This document shows, one piece after another, positions 17,501 to 25,059 of a stretch of DNA of 64,000 nt. This DNA is from JAJFUE01 sp041687335 (lineage in GTDB: Bacteria > Sumerlaeota > Sumerlaeia > MVZB01). The stretch lies in contig JAWLCE010000001.1 in assembly GCA_041687335.1 (NCBI GenBank), positions 276,710-340,709 of the forward strand. Direction: 5' to 3'. A model generated the notes under the pieces. That model saw nothing but the letters and a program-made list of their open reading frames with translations, ran no database searches and was not told the origin of the DNA. Position numbers and translations under genes: made by a program. The first letter of the stretch is position 1. Every line of letters starts with the position of its first letter.

Positions 17501-18676
17501 GGCGACCTGACCGGCGCCCTGGAGGTTTACGAACGCCTGCTCGACGCCGCCGAGTCCTCGCCCGAGTCCGGCCTGTTCGAACAGGCCGCCCAGGAGGCGA
17601 TCCTGCTCGCCCCCGACCATGCCCCGCTGCGCCGCCGGCTGGCCGACCACCACCTCGCCCAGGGCCGCCGCACCGAGGCCGAGTCGGTCCTGCTGGCGCT
17701 CGCATTGCGGCTGCTCGAACGCGACTCGCTCGACGAGGCCCGCTCCGCCCTGGAACGCCTGCTTGAGATCAACCCGGATTCCCTGCCCGCGCGCGCCCAC
17801 CGCGCCGAGCTGCTTGCCCGCGGCGGCCAGGCCGAGGATGCCCTCAATGAGTTCCGCCTCATCGCCGGCGCCCTTTCCTCCAACCCCGCCGCGCTCGCCC
17901 TCTCCGATCCTGCCCGCCCCTTCCGCGCCGGCAACTATGAGGGCAATCGCCTGGTTGAGGACTACACCTTCGACAGCTTCGTCGTCGGCGGGCGTAACAA
18001 TTTCGCCCACGCCACCGCCATGGCCATCGCCCGTGCCCCGGCGCGCAACTACAACCCGCTTTTCCTCTACAGCGATGTCGGCCTGGGCAAGACCCACCTC
18101 TGCCATGCCATTGCGCACGACCTCGTCGAGCGCCATCCCCAGCTCAAGGTGCTCTACACCTCGGCCGAGGATTTCGTCGACGGCCTGATCGAGGCGATCC
18201 AGGCCAACTCGATGCCGAGTTTCCGCAACCGCTACCGGCTGACCGATGTCCTGCTGATCGATGACGTTCAGGTGCTCTCGGGCAAGGAACGCGCCCAGGA
18301 GGAATTCTTCCTCATCTTTAACGCCGCCTTCCAGGCCGGCAAGCAGATCGTGCTCACCAGCGACCGCCCGCCGCGCGAGATCGGCCACCTCGAAAAGCGC
18401 CTCAAGTCCCGCTTCGGCGCTGGCATCATCGTCGACATCCAGTCCCCCGACCTCGAGACCCGCGTCGCCATCCTGCGCCACGAAATGCGCTCGCGCGGCA
18501 AGGCCGACGCCGTCGGCGAGGATGTCCTCTTCTACCTCGCCGAACAGGTCGAGACCAACGTGCGCGAGCTCAAGGGCGCGCTCAACCAGGTGCTCGCCCG
18601 CCAGGACTTCAGCGGCGAATCCATTGACATCCCCTCCGCCCGCGAAATCCTCGCCCGCAACCTGGCCGGCACCTGA
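14588..18676 (+). CDS. Primase-type zinc finger - TPR array - DnaA-type AAA+ ATPase fusion
   Basis: 1362 aa. Residues 1-100 resemble the CHC2 zinc-binding domain of DnaG: FPETLVDSVRD, then C43-x2-H46 ... C65-x4-C70 and GGDMLDLYARARGLGYEQAL. Residues ~115-1110 are a continuous series of TPR-like helical hairpins. Residues ~1115-1362 are a DnaA/Hda-type AAA+ domain: YTFDSFVVGGRNN, Walker A DVGLGKTH (about 1160-1168, first Gly of the P-loop is Ser), Walker B VLLIDDVQ (about 1220), sensor 1 IVLTSDRPP, box VII EKRLKSRF, sensor 2 NVRELKGALN. DnaA domain IV (DNA-binding helix-turn-helix) is absent. The start at 14588 fits the beginning of the zinc finger. Role unknown; a scaffold linking replication-type ATPase activity to protein partners is one idea. 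Confidence 0.9.
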   Translation: MAIFPETLVDSVRDALGPEVILRRINYRPEMIQDAGDLIKCFCPLHRETVFRTLIVDKAAARYRCSNYNCPGHAGGDMLDLYARARGLGYEQALLELAASAGIIIEPGLIEDYIAHSLEVARNYTEMGVLVEAEEHYNQILRLKPESLPALEGLLQVHERSGRRPSFTAARLALAQAYARAGRAESAIGLLRGQLAENPADIDARLLLIEALRLGGREEELANESVALADELAATGQIDRAIQVFRSVGGPGALLDTGPRVIELLAAAGRKEEAVAECLARADQLAAGIDPEGAVETLRLAIELDPAREELVVRQAGIVAEHKLVGAPMEESRQRIESLLAARSHGPAAQALDLLEAAFPGRPSLLALRADLEDGRGNAERALELRLGCVDALQGCKEFEAALAVLEKIMAGRRDNVALLSRKANLLRELGDIRRAIPVYLAIVELFRGAEEFEHAAAVYQTIIDLEPERIQHQEAQLELYLELGLEPLVAQKTLALADAWCARNKPGRATAALGRALELAPASPELIERHGALLEAEGRRGEAAEQFMALGRLLLERGEHEVARPALERALRCVPEHLEARELLADALAAQGSSLQAMGIYLDLAEFFLRDGAPQAVVRLAQKALAFQPEHMPALLLLARAWGDAGELDKQRSVQLRLARIYLNGQSFTRATEVLEEILARQEDCGAALEQLVAIAETQRQPTQSVAYLWRLAQVHARAGRREEEQAALDQVLARDGRHLPAWSRRLELLAQWAPPRALEQATQTFVERMCDAGAIEDAIQLLEDLCQGPTTPKPELMAGLARLHELAGNGEDQRSSLRLRAELLGKLLRDQEALAAWDQLAKLAPDDLSILRTRIEIMMRNSMLPEVRAEYHRLARVLIGLGRLEEAQVALIEVISLGDGATDARDDLIEIYVRTGQVDRAIELLEDAAATLIEEARLKEAIATYERIIQIAPEQTETYRRVIAIRQRTGDLTGALEVYERLLDAAESSPESGLFEQAAQEAILLAPDHAPLRRRLADHHLAQGRRTEAESVLLALALRLLERDSLDEARSALERLLEINPDSLPARAHRAELLARGGQAEDALNEFRLIAGALSSNPAALALSDPARPFRAGNYEGNRLVEDYTFDSFVVGGRNNFAHATAMAIARAPARNYNPLFLYSDVGLGKTHLCHAIAHDLVERHPQLKVLYTSAEDFVDGLIEAIQANSMPSFRNRYRLTDVLLIDDVQVLSGKERAQEEFFLIFNAAFQAGKQIVLTSDRPPREIGHLEKRLKSRFGAGIIVDIQSPDLETRVAILRHEMRSRGKADAVGEDVLFYLAEQVETNVRELKGALNQVLARQDFSGESIDIPSAREILARNLAGT

Positions 18677-18726
18677 CCCGCCCCGGAACCCAATCCAGAT
18701 CGGTCTTCGGCCGAGAACCCAATCGT

Positions 18727-18773
18727 GGTAGGTCGGGTCTTCGACCCGACATAGCCTCCCGTGTCGGCTCGAT
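18727..18773 (+). repeat. A-type palindromic repeat
   Basis: TAGGTCGGGTC-TTC-GACCCGAC hairpin followed by CATAGCCTCCCGTGTCGGCTCG. Same plan as at 27521-27580. Confidence 0.85.
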
Positions 18774-18860
18774 TAGGTCCGTCACCGCTGCCGGCATTCC
18801 ACCGAAGTAAGTTTTCAGGTGGACGCATCAAGAGTGGGCCTTTAAGTGGCCGTGGAAATT

Positions 18861-18995
18861 ATCGCTCCATCAGGAGCCAATAGCTCCGCTAGGAGCCAAT
18901 AGCTCCGCTAGGAGCCAGTAGCTCCGTTAGGAGCGACATGTTTGTAGAAACGCGCATTTTTCTTCGCGAAAGCTCCTTTAGGAGCGACACGTGCA
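18861..18995 (+). repeat. B-type tandem hairpin array
   Basis: Four near-identical ~19-20-base units of the form AGCTCCGCTAGGAGCCAAT end to end, each able to fold AGCTCC..GGAGC. They are followed by GACATGTTTGTAG and, about 40 bases later, a further AGCTCCTTTAGGAGCGACA. Related single units occur at 30550-30630 and 61018-61095. Confidence 0.85.
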
Positions 18996-19092
18996 GCTTT
19001 TCCCAGATGTAAACCCCATGCCCAATATAGTTAAACATCCAACTACCCGCGCGATGGATGGCCCCGCGGCGGCGGTCGCTCCTGACGGCCCC

Positions 19093-19136
19093 AACCCGAC
19101 ATGGCCTCCCGTGTCGGCTCGAAGAGCCGACCTACC
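19093..19136 (+). repeat. A-type palindromic repeat
   Basis: AACCCGACATGGCCTCCCGT followed by the hairpin GTCGGCTC-GAA-GAGCCGAC and CTACC. It is the right half of the full-length A element. Confidence 0.85.
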
Positions 19137-19148
19137 TTCCCCTGCCCG

Positions 19149-20063
19149 TCAATTCATGGAGGCCAGATCGGCTTCCTGCTGAATGATTTCCTGAATCGTC
19201 TCGTCGCCCACGGTCAGGTGATCCTCAAAGAGCACCTCGGTGCGCCGCGGGTTGTATTTGATCATGAAGACGCCCACCCCGACCGCGATTGCTGTCAGCA
19301 GTGACGAAATCAGTCTCAGCACCACGGCGCCATCCACATCCTGCAGAAGCTCAATGCTTGGGCCGATGACCATGCCAAGCCCACATACCACCGCCAGAAT
19401 TACACCGCAGCCCAAAAAGCTATTCCCGATCGCTTCGCGCACCTTGCCGTAGCAGCGCTGGCGCAGGTCCATGCGCAGCTCGCGCAGCGCCCGCTGGGCC
19501 ACGGTGTCCGCCGACATTGCCAGCGCCAGCAGCACATTGACCAGCAGCATGACCGCCAGCAACAGCCAAATACTTCCCGGTGCCACCTCATAGATACTAA
19601 TGACAGCGATCCACCCGATCAGGTTGGCGACCATAAAGGCCAAGAACCGGACCGGCTGGCGCATCGGTGCCCCCAGCGCCAGCGCGACCTCGATCGCCGC
19701 CAGATCCTCATAGTGCACCCCCGTCATCCAGACGTCGTGCAACCGCTGGCGGTCGCCGCAGAACAACTGAGCCGGCTGGACCAGCCGTCGCCAGCCGCCG
19801 CGGCCGCGCGAGCGCAATGCCCCATTGATCAGCAAATAGATCAGGAGACCGATGATATTGATAAACAAGAACAGCACAATCAGCAGGATCGGACTCGCCC
19901 CGTTGCGCCGATAATAGCGCCGCCACCAGCGCTGGCGCCCGGCGCGTGCCATGAAGACCTCCGCCAGCGGGTGCTCCAGCCGTGCCGACATCCCCGGCCA
20001 GCGCCGCCGCATCAGCGCCAGCGTGCGCTCGTATTTAGCGCCGGGATTCGCTTCTGTTGCCAT
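19149..20063 (-). CDS. Multi-pass membrane protein of unknown function
   Basis: 304 aa. A basic N-terminal cytoplasmic part (~60 residues, with RQRWWRRYYRR) leads to about five or six hydrophobic segments (ILLIVLFLFINIIGLLIYLL, FLAFMVANLIGWIAVI, IWLLLAVMLLVNVLLALAM, FLGCGVILAVVCGLGMVIG, LLTAIAVGVGVFMI). No family recognised; the layout is loosely like the last half of ABC-2 permeases but without their motifs. ATG 20063 is chosen because AGGGGG lies just upstream; GTG 20084 is possible. Confidence 0.65.
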   Translation of the reverse strand: MATEANPGAKYERTLALMRRRWPGMSARLEHPLAEVFMARAGRQRWWRRYYRRNGASPILLIVLFLFINIIGLLIYLLINGALRSRGRGGWRRLVQPAQLFCGDRQRLHDVWMTGVHYEDLAAIEVALALGAPMRQPVRFLAFMVANLIGWIAVISIYEVAPGSIWLLLAVMLLVNVLLALAMSADTVAQRALRELRMDLRQRCYGKVREAIGNSFLGCGVILAVVCGLGMVIGPSIELLQDVDGAVVLRLISSLLTAIAVGVGVFMIKYNPRRTEVLFEDHLTVGDETIQEIIQQEADLASMN

Positions 20064-20522
20064 CCTGCCCCCTCCCGCCCTCACGGCGCGCCTGTCAATA
20101 AATCCGGCGCCAGCTCCGATTTGGGACGAAGTCTATATCTTTTCCTGTCCGAATCGAAACCAAATCTTGCCCCGTGTTGGGAGGGCCTCGATCCTTCAAT
20201 TTTTTTCGCAAAGGCGCAGAGGAATTGGTCAAAGGTCGCAAAGGCAGGAATGTCTCATGATTCTCCAGACCCATTTTGATGTTCATGATGTTCACCCACC
20301 CAAATCGCCTCCGCAACGTCTTTGCGTTCTTTTCTATGATCTCCGCGACCTTTGCGAAATGAATGAAGAAATATGGAGGGAAGTGTAGGTCGGCTCTGCG
20401 AGCCGACACTGGAGGCCATGTCGGATCGAAGTCCGCCACAAAATCCGTTGAAGACGCCGCGCCGGACGCTAGAATGTGGTCTTCGAGTTTGTCGGCCCGG
20501 GGGCCGCGAAAGGACGGGGAGC
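20064..20522. other. Gene-free spacer before argS
   Basis: Contains a D-type stretch (about 20195-20370) built of words such as TTCGCAAAGGCGCAGAGG and CTTTGCGTTCTTTT, then an A element (20385-20436). A longer in-frame extension of argS through this repeat is rejected. Confidence 0.7.
20385..20436 (+). repeat. A-type palindromic repeat
   Basis: GTAGGTCGGCTC-TGC-GAGCCGACACTGGAGGCCATGTCGGATCGAAGTCCG. The second hairpin is degenerate. It lies 87 bases before the argS start. Confidence 0.85.
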
Positions 20523-22211
20523 GTGTCGATCCATCAATCGGTCAGGGAAGCCATCCGCGAGCTGCTGCGCGAGGGGGTCACCACTTGGCTTGCCGGGCTG
20601 GGGCCGGGTCTTGAAGCCCCCGAGATCGAGCTCGAGGTGCCGCGCAACGCCGGCTTCGGCGACTGGGCCAGCACACTGCCCCTGCGCCTGGCGCGCCCGC
20701 TCAAGAAAAAACCGCTCGAAATCGCTGAGGCCATCGCCGCCGCCATTCCCCCCAACACCCTGATTGACCCCCCCGAGGTCACTCCCCCCGGCTTCATCAA
20801 CTTCCGCCTGGCCGCCGGCGCCGTCGAGCACCTGGTCCGCCGCGTGCAGGCCGAGGGTCCCGCCTACGGTCACTCGCGCGCCTTCGCCGGCCAGCGCGTG
20901 CTGGTGGAGTTCGTCAGCGCCAACCCCACCGGGCCGCTCCACATCGGCCACGGCCGCGGCGCCGTCATCGGCGACTCGCTCGCGCGCATCTTCGCCGCCG
21001 CCGGCTACGACGTCTCGCGCGAATACTACTACAATGATGCCGGCGTGCAGATGCGCACGCTGGGCGAGTCGCTGCGCGCCCGCTACCTGCAGGCCCTCGG
21101 CGAGGCCGTCGACTTCCCCGAGAACGGCTACAAGGGCGACTACATGATTGAGCTTGGCGAGGGGCTGAAGGCCGAGCGCGGCGAGGCGCTGCGCAATGAG
21201 CCCGCCACCCAGCCCTTCACCGACTTTGCCGCCGGCCACATCATCGACCTCATCCGCGAGGACCTGGAGCGTCTGCGCATCGGCTTCGACTCCTGGTTCA
21301 GCGAAACCACGCTGCACCGCGAGGGCAAGGTCGCCGCCGTCATCGAGGAGCTCAAGGCCCGCGGCAAGGTCTACGAGAAGGACAATGCCTGGTGGCTCGC
21401 CTCCACCGAGTTCGGCGACGAGAAGGACCGCGTCGTCATCAAGAGTGACGGCGAATACACCTACCTCGCCCCCGACGTCGCCTATCACGAGCACAAGTTC
21501 GGCCGCGGCTTCACCCGCCTGGTCAACGTGCTCGGCGCCGATCATCACGGCTACGTCGCCCGGCTCAAGGCCGCCGTCGCCGCCCTCGGCCACAAGGCCG
21601 AGCAACTCGACTGCGTGCTGATCCAGATGGTCAGCGTCGAGCGCGCCGGCGAGGCCGTCAAGCTCTCCACCCGCGCCGGTGACTTCATCACCCTCAAGGA
21701 AGTCCTCGACGAAATCGGCGTCGACGTCACCCGCTTCCTCTTCCTCACCCGCGCCGCCGACAGCCAGATGGTCTTTGACTTCGAGTTGGCCAAGGACACC
21801 TCGATGGACAACCCCGTCTACTACGTCCAATACGCCCACGCCCGCTGCTGCAGCCTCATGCGCAAGGCCGAGGAGCTCGGCGTCGGCTGGCACGAGGGCC
21901 AGGCCGCCGACCTGGCCCTGCTCGCCGCGCCCGAGGAGCGGGCCATCGCCCATCAGGCCGACCGCCTGCCACAGGTCGTCGAGGAGGCCGCCCGCTCGGC
22001 CCAGCCGCAGCTGGTGACCGCCTACCTGCGCGACCTGGCCACCGCCTTCCACGGCTTCTTTACCGCCGGCAACCGCGACGCCTCGCTGCGGATCGTGCAG
22101 CCCGAAGCCCCCGAGTTGACCCGCGCCCGGCTGGCCCTGATCGCCGCCCTGCGCACGACCCTCGCCAACGCCCTGGCGCTGCTCGGCGTCGAGCCACTCG
22201 AAAGGCTGTAG
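20523..22211 (+). CDS. argS: Arginyl-tRNA synthetase
   Basis: Class I synthetase charging tRNA-Arg, 562 aa. N-terminal Add-1 domain, SANPTGPLHIGHGRGA with HIGH at about residue 140, EYYYNDAG, ADHHGYVARLK, the KMSKS-equivalent loop VKLSTRAGD (about 379-387; K-L-S-T-R as often in ArgS), and the alpha-helical anticodon domain with YAHARCCSLMRKA. GTG 20523 is taken as the start because GGACGGGGA precedes it and the protein begins as usual; the upstream frame runs into an A repeat. Confidence 0.96.
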   Translation: MSIHQSVREAIRELLREGVTTWLAGLGPGLEAPEIELEVPRNAGFGDWASTLPLRLARPLKKKPLEIAEAIAAAIPPNTLIDPPEVTPPGFINFRLAAGAVEHLVRRVQAEGPAYGHSRAFAGQRVLVEFVSANPTGPLHIGHGRGAVIGDSLARIFAAAGYDVSREYYYNDAGVQMRTLGESLRARYLQALGEAVDFPENGYKGDYMIELGEGLKAERGEALRNEPATQPFTDFAAGHIIDLIREDLERLRIGFDSWFSETTLHREGKVAAVIEELKARGKVYEKDNAWWLASTEFGDEKDRVVIKSDGEYTYLAPDVAYHEHKFGRGFTRLVNVLGADHHGYVARLKAAVAALGHKAEQLDCVLIQMVSVERAGEAVKLSTRAGDFITLKEVLDEIGVDVTRFLFLTRAADSQMVFDFELAKDTSMDNPVYYVQYAHARCCSLMRKAEELGVGWHEGQAADLALLAAPEERAIAHQADRLPQVVEEAARSAQPQLVTAYLRDLATAFHGFFTAGNRDASLRIVQPEAPELTRARLALIAALRTTLANALALLGVEPLERL

Positions 22212-22335
22212 GCGCCGCGCCGCCTCCCGGGGCATCATTTTCCATTCGTCAACGCGCCGCCCCTTGTGTTAGCTATAGCACCGGCAGGTCGGCACGGAGG
22301 CAGGCTGCGCCGCTTTGAGAATGGGAGATTGTTGG

Positions 22336-22827
22336 ATGGTTCCGAATTTGCAAGGGATGGCCGAGATTCGCCATCGCAAGGCTTTGACACTCTGGACGGT
22401 TTCGCTCTCGTCGCCGATCCTCTATATCGTTCTGGCCTGGCTGCTCCAGTCGCAGGGCTGGATCAGCTTCAGCTCCAGCGTCGAGCGGCTGTATGACACG
22501 CAGCTCTGGCATGCCCTGCTGCTGGCTGCCGGGGCAGCGGCCCTGGCCGTGGTCGCCCTCTGGCGCCTGCGCCGGCGGGCGCGCCTGCGGCGGACCGGCG
22601 TGCATCTGGAACGCGCCCTTTCGGGCTGGATGACCGATTTTTTCATCGGCACCTGGGCCGCCGATGCAACGGCGTTTGTCGGGCTGGTGGGCTTCCTGCT
22701 CACCGGCCGCCAGGAGGCCCTGCTGATCGGTGGCCTGGCCGCCTATGCCGGCTATGCCCTTGCCTATCCCTCGCGCAAGGAGCTGGCCAGGTTCAGTTGG
22801 CCCTACCGCGACGTGGACGCCCATTGA
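22336..22827 (+). CDS. Small membrane protein, first of tandem pair
   Basis: 163 aa, no known family. Three or four hydrophobic segments: LTLWTVSLSSPILYIVLAWLL, LLLAAGAAALAVVALW, then after a basic loop WMTDFFIGTWAADATAFVGL, ALLIGGLAAYAGYALAYP. It shares order and wording (LSLS-x-PILY-x-x-LAWL, A-D-A/S-x-A, G-Y-A-x-x-YP) with the next gene. The start ATG 22336 follows GGGAG. Confidence 0.7.
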   Translation: MVPNLQGMAEIRHRKALTLWTVSLSSPILYIVLAWLLQSQGWISFSSSVERLYDTQLWHALLLAAGAAALAVVALWRLRRRARLRRTGVHLERALSGWMTDFFIGTWAADATAFVGLVGFLLTGRQEALLIGGLAAYAGYALAYPSRKELARFSWPYRDVDAH

Positions 22828-22873
22828 TGCCCGGCCGCTCCTTCAACACGCCGATAGGATTGGCCACCCGCCC

Positions 22874-23332
22874 ATGATCCATCCCTCCATATCCCAGGCC
22901 GCCCAGGAGAATCGACGCACGGCACTGCGAATCTGGGCGCTGTCGCTCTCCACCCCGATCCTCTACCTCGCGCTGGCTTGGCTGTTTGAATGGCTGGGCT
23001 GGGTCGACACCGATCCGCAAGCCACGCATCCCTGGGATACCCCGATCGTGCGCGCCCTGCTCGCCGCGCTGGCCGCCGTTGCGCTGCTGGTGGCGGCGGC
23101 GGCGCGGCTGTGGCGCGCCCGTGATCTCGCTCACCGTCTTGAAGCTGACCCCGACGCCGCGCTCAACCGCTGGACGACCGGTTTTTACACCGGCGCCGGC
23201 GCGGCCGACTCCGCCGCCTTGATCGGCTTCATCGCCTTCGTCCTGACCGCCCGCCACGAGGCGCTGCTCCTGGGAGGCGTTGCCGGCTACCTCGGCTACG
23301 CCATCAGCTATCCAACGCTCAAGGTTCAATGA
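22874..23332 (+). CDS. Small membrane protein, second of tandem pair
   Basis: 152 aa paralogue of the preceding gene, 46 bases downstream in the same direction. Segments: IWALSLSTPILYLALAWLF, VRALLAALAAVALLVAAAA, FYTGAGAADSAALIGFIAFVL and ALLLGGVAGYLGYAISYP. The pair arose by local duplication. The shared F(F/Y)xGxxAADxxAxxG stretch may be a functional or packing motif; function is not known. Confidence 0.7.
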   Translation: MIHPSISQAAQENRRTALRIWALSLSTPILYLALAWLFEWLGWVDTDPQATHPWDTPIVRALLAALAAVALLVAAAARLWRARDLAHRLEADPDAALNRWTTGFYTGAGAADSAALIGFIAFVLTARHEALLLGGVAGYLGYAISYPTLKVQ

Positions 23333-23368
23333 TTCCCGGCTCTTGGGTGTTTCGTTACCCTGGCTTCA

Positions 23369-23512
23369 TATATGTTTAGCGTGGCAATCGGGTATGGCAC
23401 CGGCATTCCACCTTGTAAGGGTGGACCCAGTTCAAAAAGCCCAGGGTGAGCGAAGCGTAACCCTGGGTTCGGACGGGCGAAAATTGGAGCCCTGAAGGGG
23501 CGACACAGTGGC
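23369..23512 (+). repeat. C-type composite hairpin repeat, full copy
   Basis: Order: ATATGTTTAGCGTGGCAA, GGCATTCCACC..GGTGG hairpin, AGTTCAAAAAGCCC, long palindrome CCCAGGGT-GAGCGAAGCGTA-ACCCTGGG, then AGCCCTGAAGGGGCGACAC. The same order of all parts recurs at 60811-60952. Confidence 0.9.
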
Positions 23513-23547
23513 AACCAAAACGGTAAATCTGTGGCGCGATGAACATC

Positions 23548-23604
23548 AGCCCAGAGACCCACGCTGCGCTCGACCTGGGCTTCTTGACTGCCGCGGCCCC
23601 TTCA
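23548..23604 (-). repeat. C-type repeat, inverted partial copy interrupted by IS
   Basis: CCCAGAGACCCACGC..CCTGGGCTTCTTGACTG matches the reverse complement of the C palindrome and its AGTTCAAAAAGCCC flank. It leads into GCGGCCCCTTCA, half of a GCCCCTTCAGGGC hairpin whose other half lies beyond the insertion sequence at 25055. Confidence 0.65.
23600..23604. repeat. Target-site duplication, left
   Basis: CTTCA directly outside the left IS end; identical CTTCA at 25055-25059. Confidence 0.75.
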
Positions 23605-23622
23605 GAGGGTGTTTCCTGAAAC
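23605..23622 (+). repeat. IS terminal inverted repeat, left
   Basis: GAGGGTGTTTCCTGAAAC, exact reverse complement of 25037-25054. Confidence 0.95.
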
Positions 23623-23628
23623 TTTGAA

Positions 23629-24881
23629 TCAGTCCCTCAGCTCGGGTTGGTGAATGTCGTCTTTAAGATATTTCCTTACCTCCCGTTTGTCATGCGGCGA
23701 GAGCTTGATCACCACGTTGATCGTCTCCAAGACGTCGGACATTGTGCACACCATTTGGGCCAATTGGCGGCTGTTCAGGAAGATGTCTTTGAGCCGATGA
23801 CAGTTCTTGGCAATGTTGAATCCAGGCTCCACACGCGGGCGCAACTGGCGCAGCAGCCGCCGAGCCAGCTCCGTGTGCGTCGGCAGCATCCCCCAGAACG
23901 TCTCGTGCACTGACGCATCGGCCTCAAACTGGCCTGGGCACTGCGCGCGCAATGGACAACATTTGCAGATCGCTGGCTGGCCTCGCCAGAGGAGAACCTG
24001 ATCCTGGGGGTCATAGTCTTCCCAGCGCAATCTCTCGCCGGCGGGACAGAGTGGGCAACCATCGCTGTCGCATCCACGTGGGGGCTTCATGTCCGCCTTG
24101 GGGCGCACCAGATAAACCAGTTGCCAATTGATTCGATACCACGCCGCCAACCACCCCCGCAGATATCCCTTGTCGCCCACAGCGATGCGCATCGGCCAGA
24201 AGGGCAGACTCCGACGCACGAAATTGAACAGCGACTTCGCCGTGCGCCTCTCCGAGATGTTTGCCGGCTGGACTCGCGAACAGAGCGCAACGGGCACAAA
24301 ACCGGCCTGAAATCGGATCAAACCGTAGATCGTGTGCTTATGGAAGCCGACGAAGAAGTTGGATTGTCCGCTCTTGCCGCTGCGCGATCCGCGCGCAGCC
24401 CCCACCTGCACCATCCGCTCGCGCACGCCGCGGTCATCTTTTTTTTTCGGGTGCGCCGAACCGCCGCCGGCAGGTCGGTGGCGTCCAGCAACACGATGCC
24501 GGCCGGTGAGGGGTGCCCCAACTCAGCCACCGCCTTGAGCAGGTGGATATGGAGTTGCTGCCAACCGGCCTGGCCGAAGTAATCGCGCCACTTCGACAGC
24601 GCGCCCGGCGTGGGCGTCGGCTGGCGAGGCGACATCCGGCAGAAGCGGCGAAAGTCGTTATTGTGTCGCAGCTCCCTGCAGGCACAATTGAAGGAGCCCA
24701 GCTGCTTGACCAACACGAGCAAATGAATGCGGACCCACTGCGAGGTGCGCCAGCGCTGCCAAGGTCCAGAGCCGCGCGTGCGCTTTTGCGGCCAGTGGTC
24801 GTCGAGCCAGCGATCGGGGATGGTTCTGGAGATCCGCAGCAAACGGGGATCGTTAGGTTCAACGGTGCGGAATCGGGCCAT
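23629..24881 (-). CDS. DDE transposase made from two frames
   Basis: The first frame (24881 to about 24318) encodes an N-terminal helical domain and the first catalytic Asp region (VLLDATDLPAA). The second frame (from about 24426 down to 23629) continues with a GDKGYLRGW second Asp region, a cysteine cluster (CPLCPAG ... CKCCPLRAQC) typical of IS1182-like transposases, and EPGFNIAKNCHR with the probable catalytic Glu. The two frames meet at nine A residues containing the heptamer A-AAA-AAG, so a -1 ribosomal shift would give one protein of about 415 aa. A sequencing error or an inactivating indel in the homopolymer is the alternative. Confidence 0.8.
24438..24447 (-). promoter_or_regulatory. 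Candidate -1 ribosomal frameshift site
   Basis: On the minus strand the codons CGA-AAA-AAA-AAG contain the slippery heptamer A-AAA-AAG in the correct phase. A -1 slip leads directly into the second transposase frame (AAA-GAT-GAC-CGC). Confidence 0.6.
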
Positions 24882-25036
24882 GGGTCAGCACCCCCGGGAC
24901 GAACTCGCGCCCCGGGCGGACGGCTCAGGCGGTGGGCCTCCCACGGCGCGGCAGGAATGATTTTGCCTCTGAATCAACCATTTTGGCGACACCAGTTAAA
25001 AATTGCGCAACCCACGTACATTCAATCTCCTACAGC

Positions 25037-25054
25037 GTTTCAGGAAACACCCTC
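25037..25054 (-). repeat. IS terminal inverted repeat, right
   Basis: GTTTCAGGAAACACCCTC, exact reverse complement of 23605-23622. This is the promoter-side end of the transposase gene. Confidence 0.95.
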
Positions 25055-25059
25055 CTTCA
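25055..25059. repeat. Target-site duplication, right
   Basis: CTTCA directly outside the right IS end, continuing GGGCAACAG, the second half of the interrupted hairpin. Confidence 0.75.

Larger units (their letters stand above)
18677..19148. other. Gene-free spacer filled with repeat modules
   Basis: Holds one A element (18727-18773), a fragment of the C leader (GGCATTCCACC at about 18793), a tandem B array (18861-18995) and a second A element (19093-19136). I see no credible ORF. Confidence 0.8.
23605..25054 (-). mobile_element. Insertion sequence, IS1182-like, 1450 bp
   Basis: Bounded by perfect 18-base terminal inverted repeats GAGGGTGTTTCCTGAAAC (23605-23622) and its complement (25037-25054), with a 5-base target duplication CTTCA. 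It carries one DDE transposase in two overlapping frames on the minus strand. Intact ends and duplication indicate a recent insertion. Family assignment rests on the transposase cysteine cluster and is tentative. Confidence 0.9.

Noticed and set aside
18861..18995. Possible CRISPR array
   Set aside because: Units are contiguous palindromes of about 20 bases without unique spacers, and no cas gene is in the window.
20373..20522. N-terminal extension of ArgS by about 50 residues
   Set aside because: The extension is encoded by an A repeat and spacer; the conserved protein begins at GTG 20523 after a good ribosome binding site.
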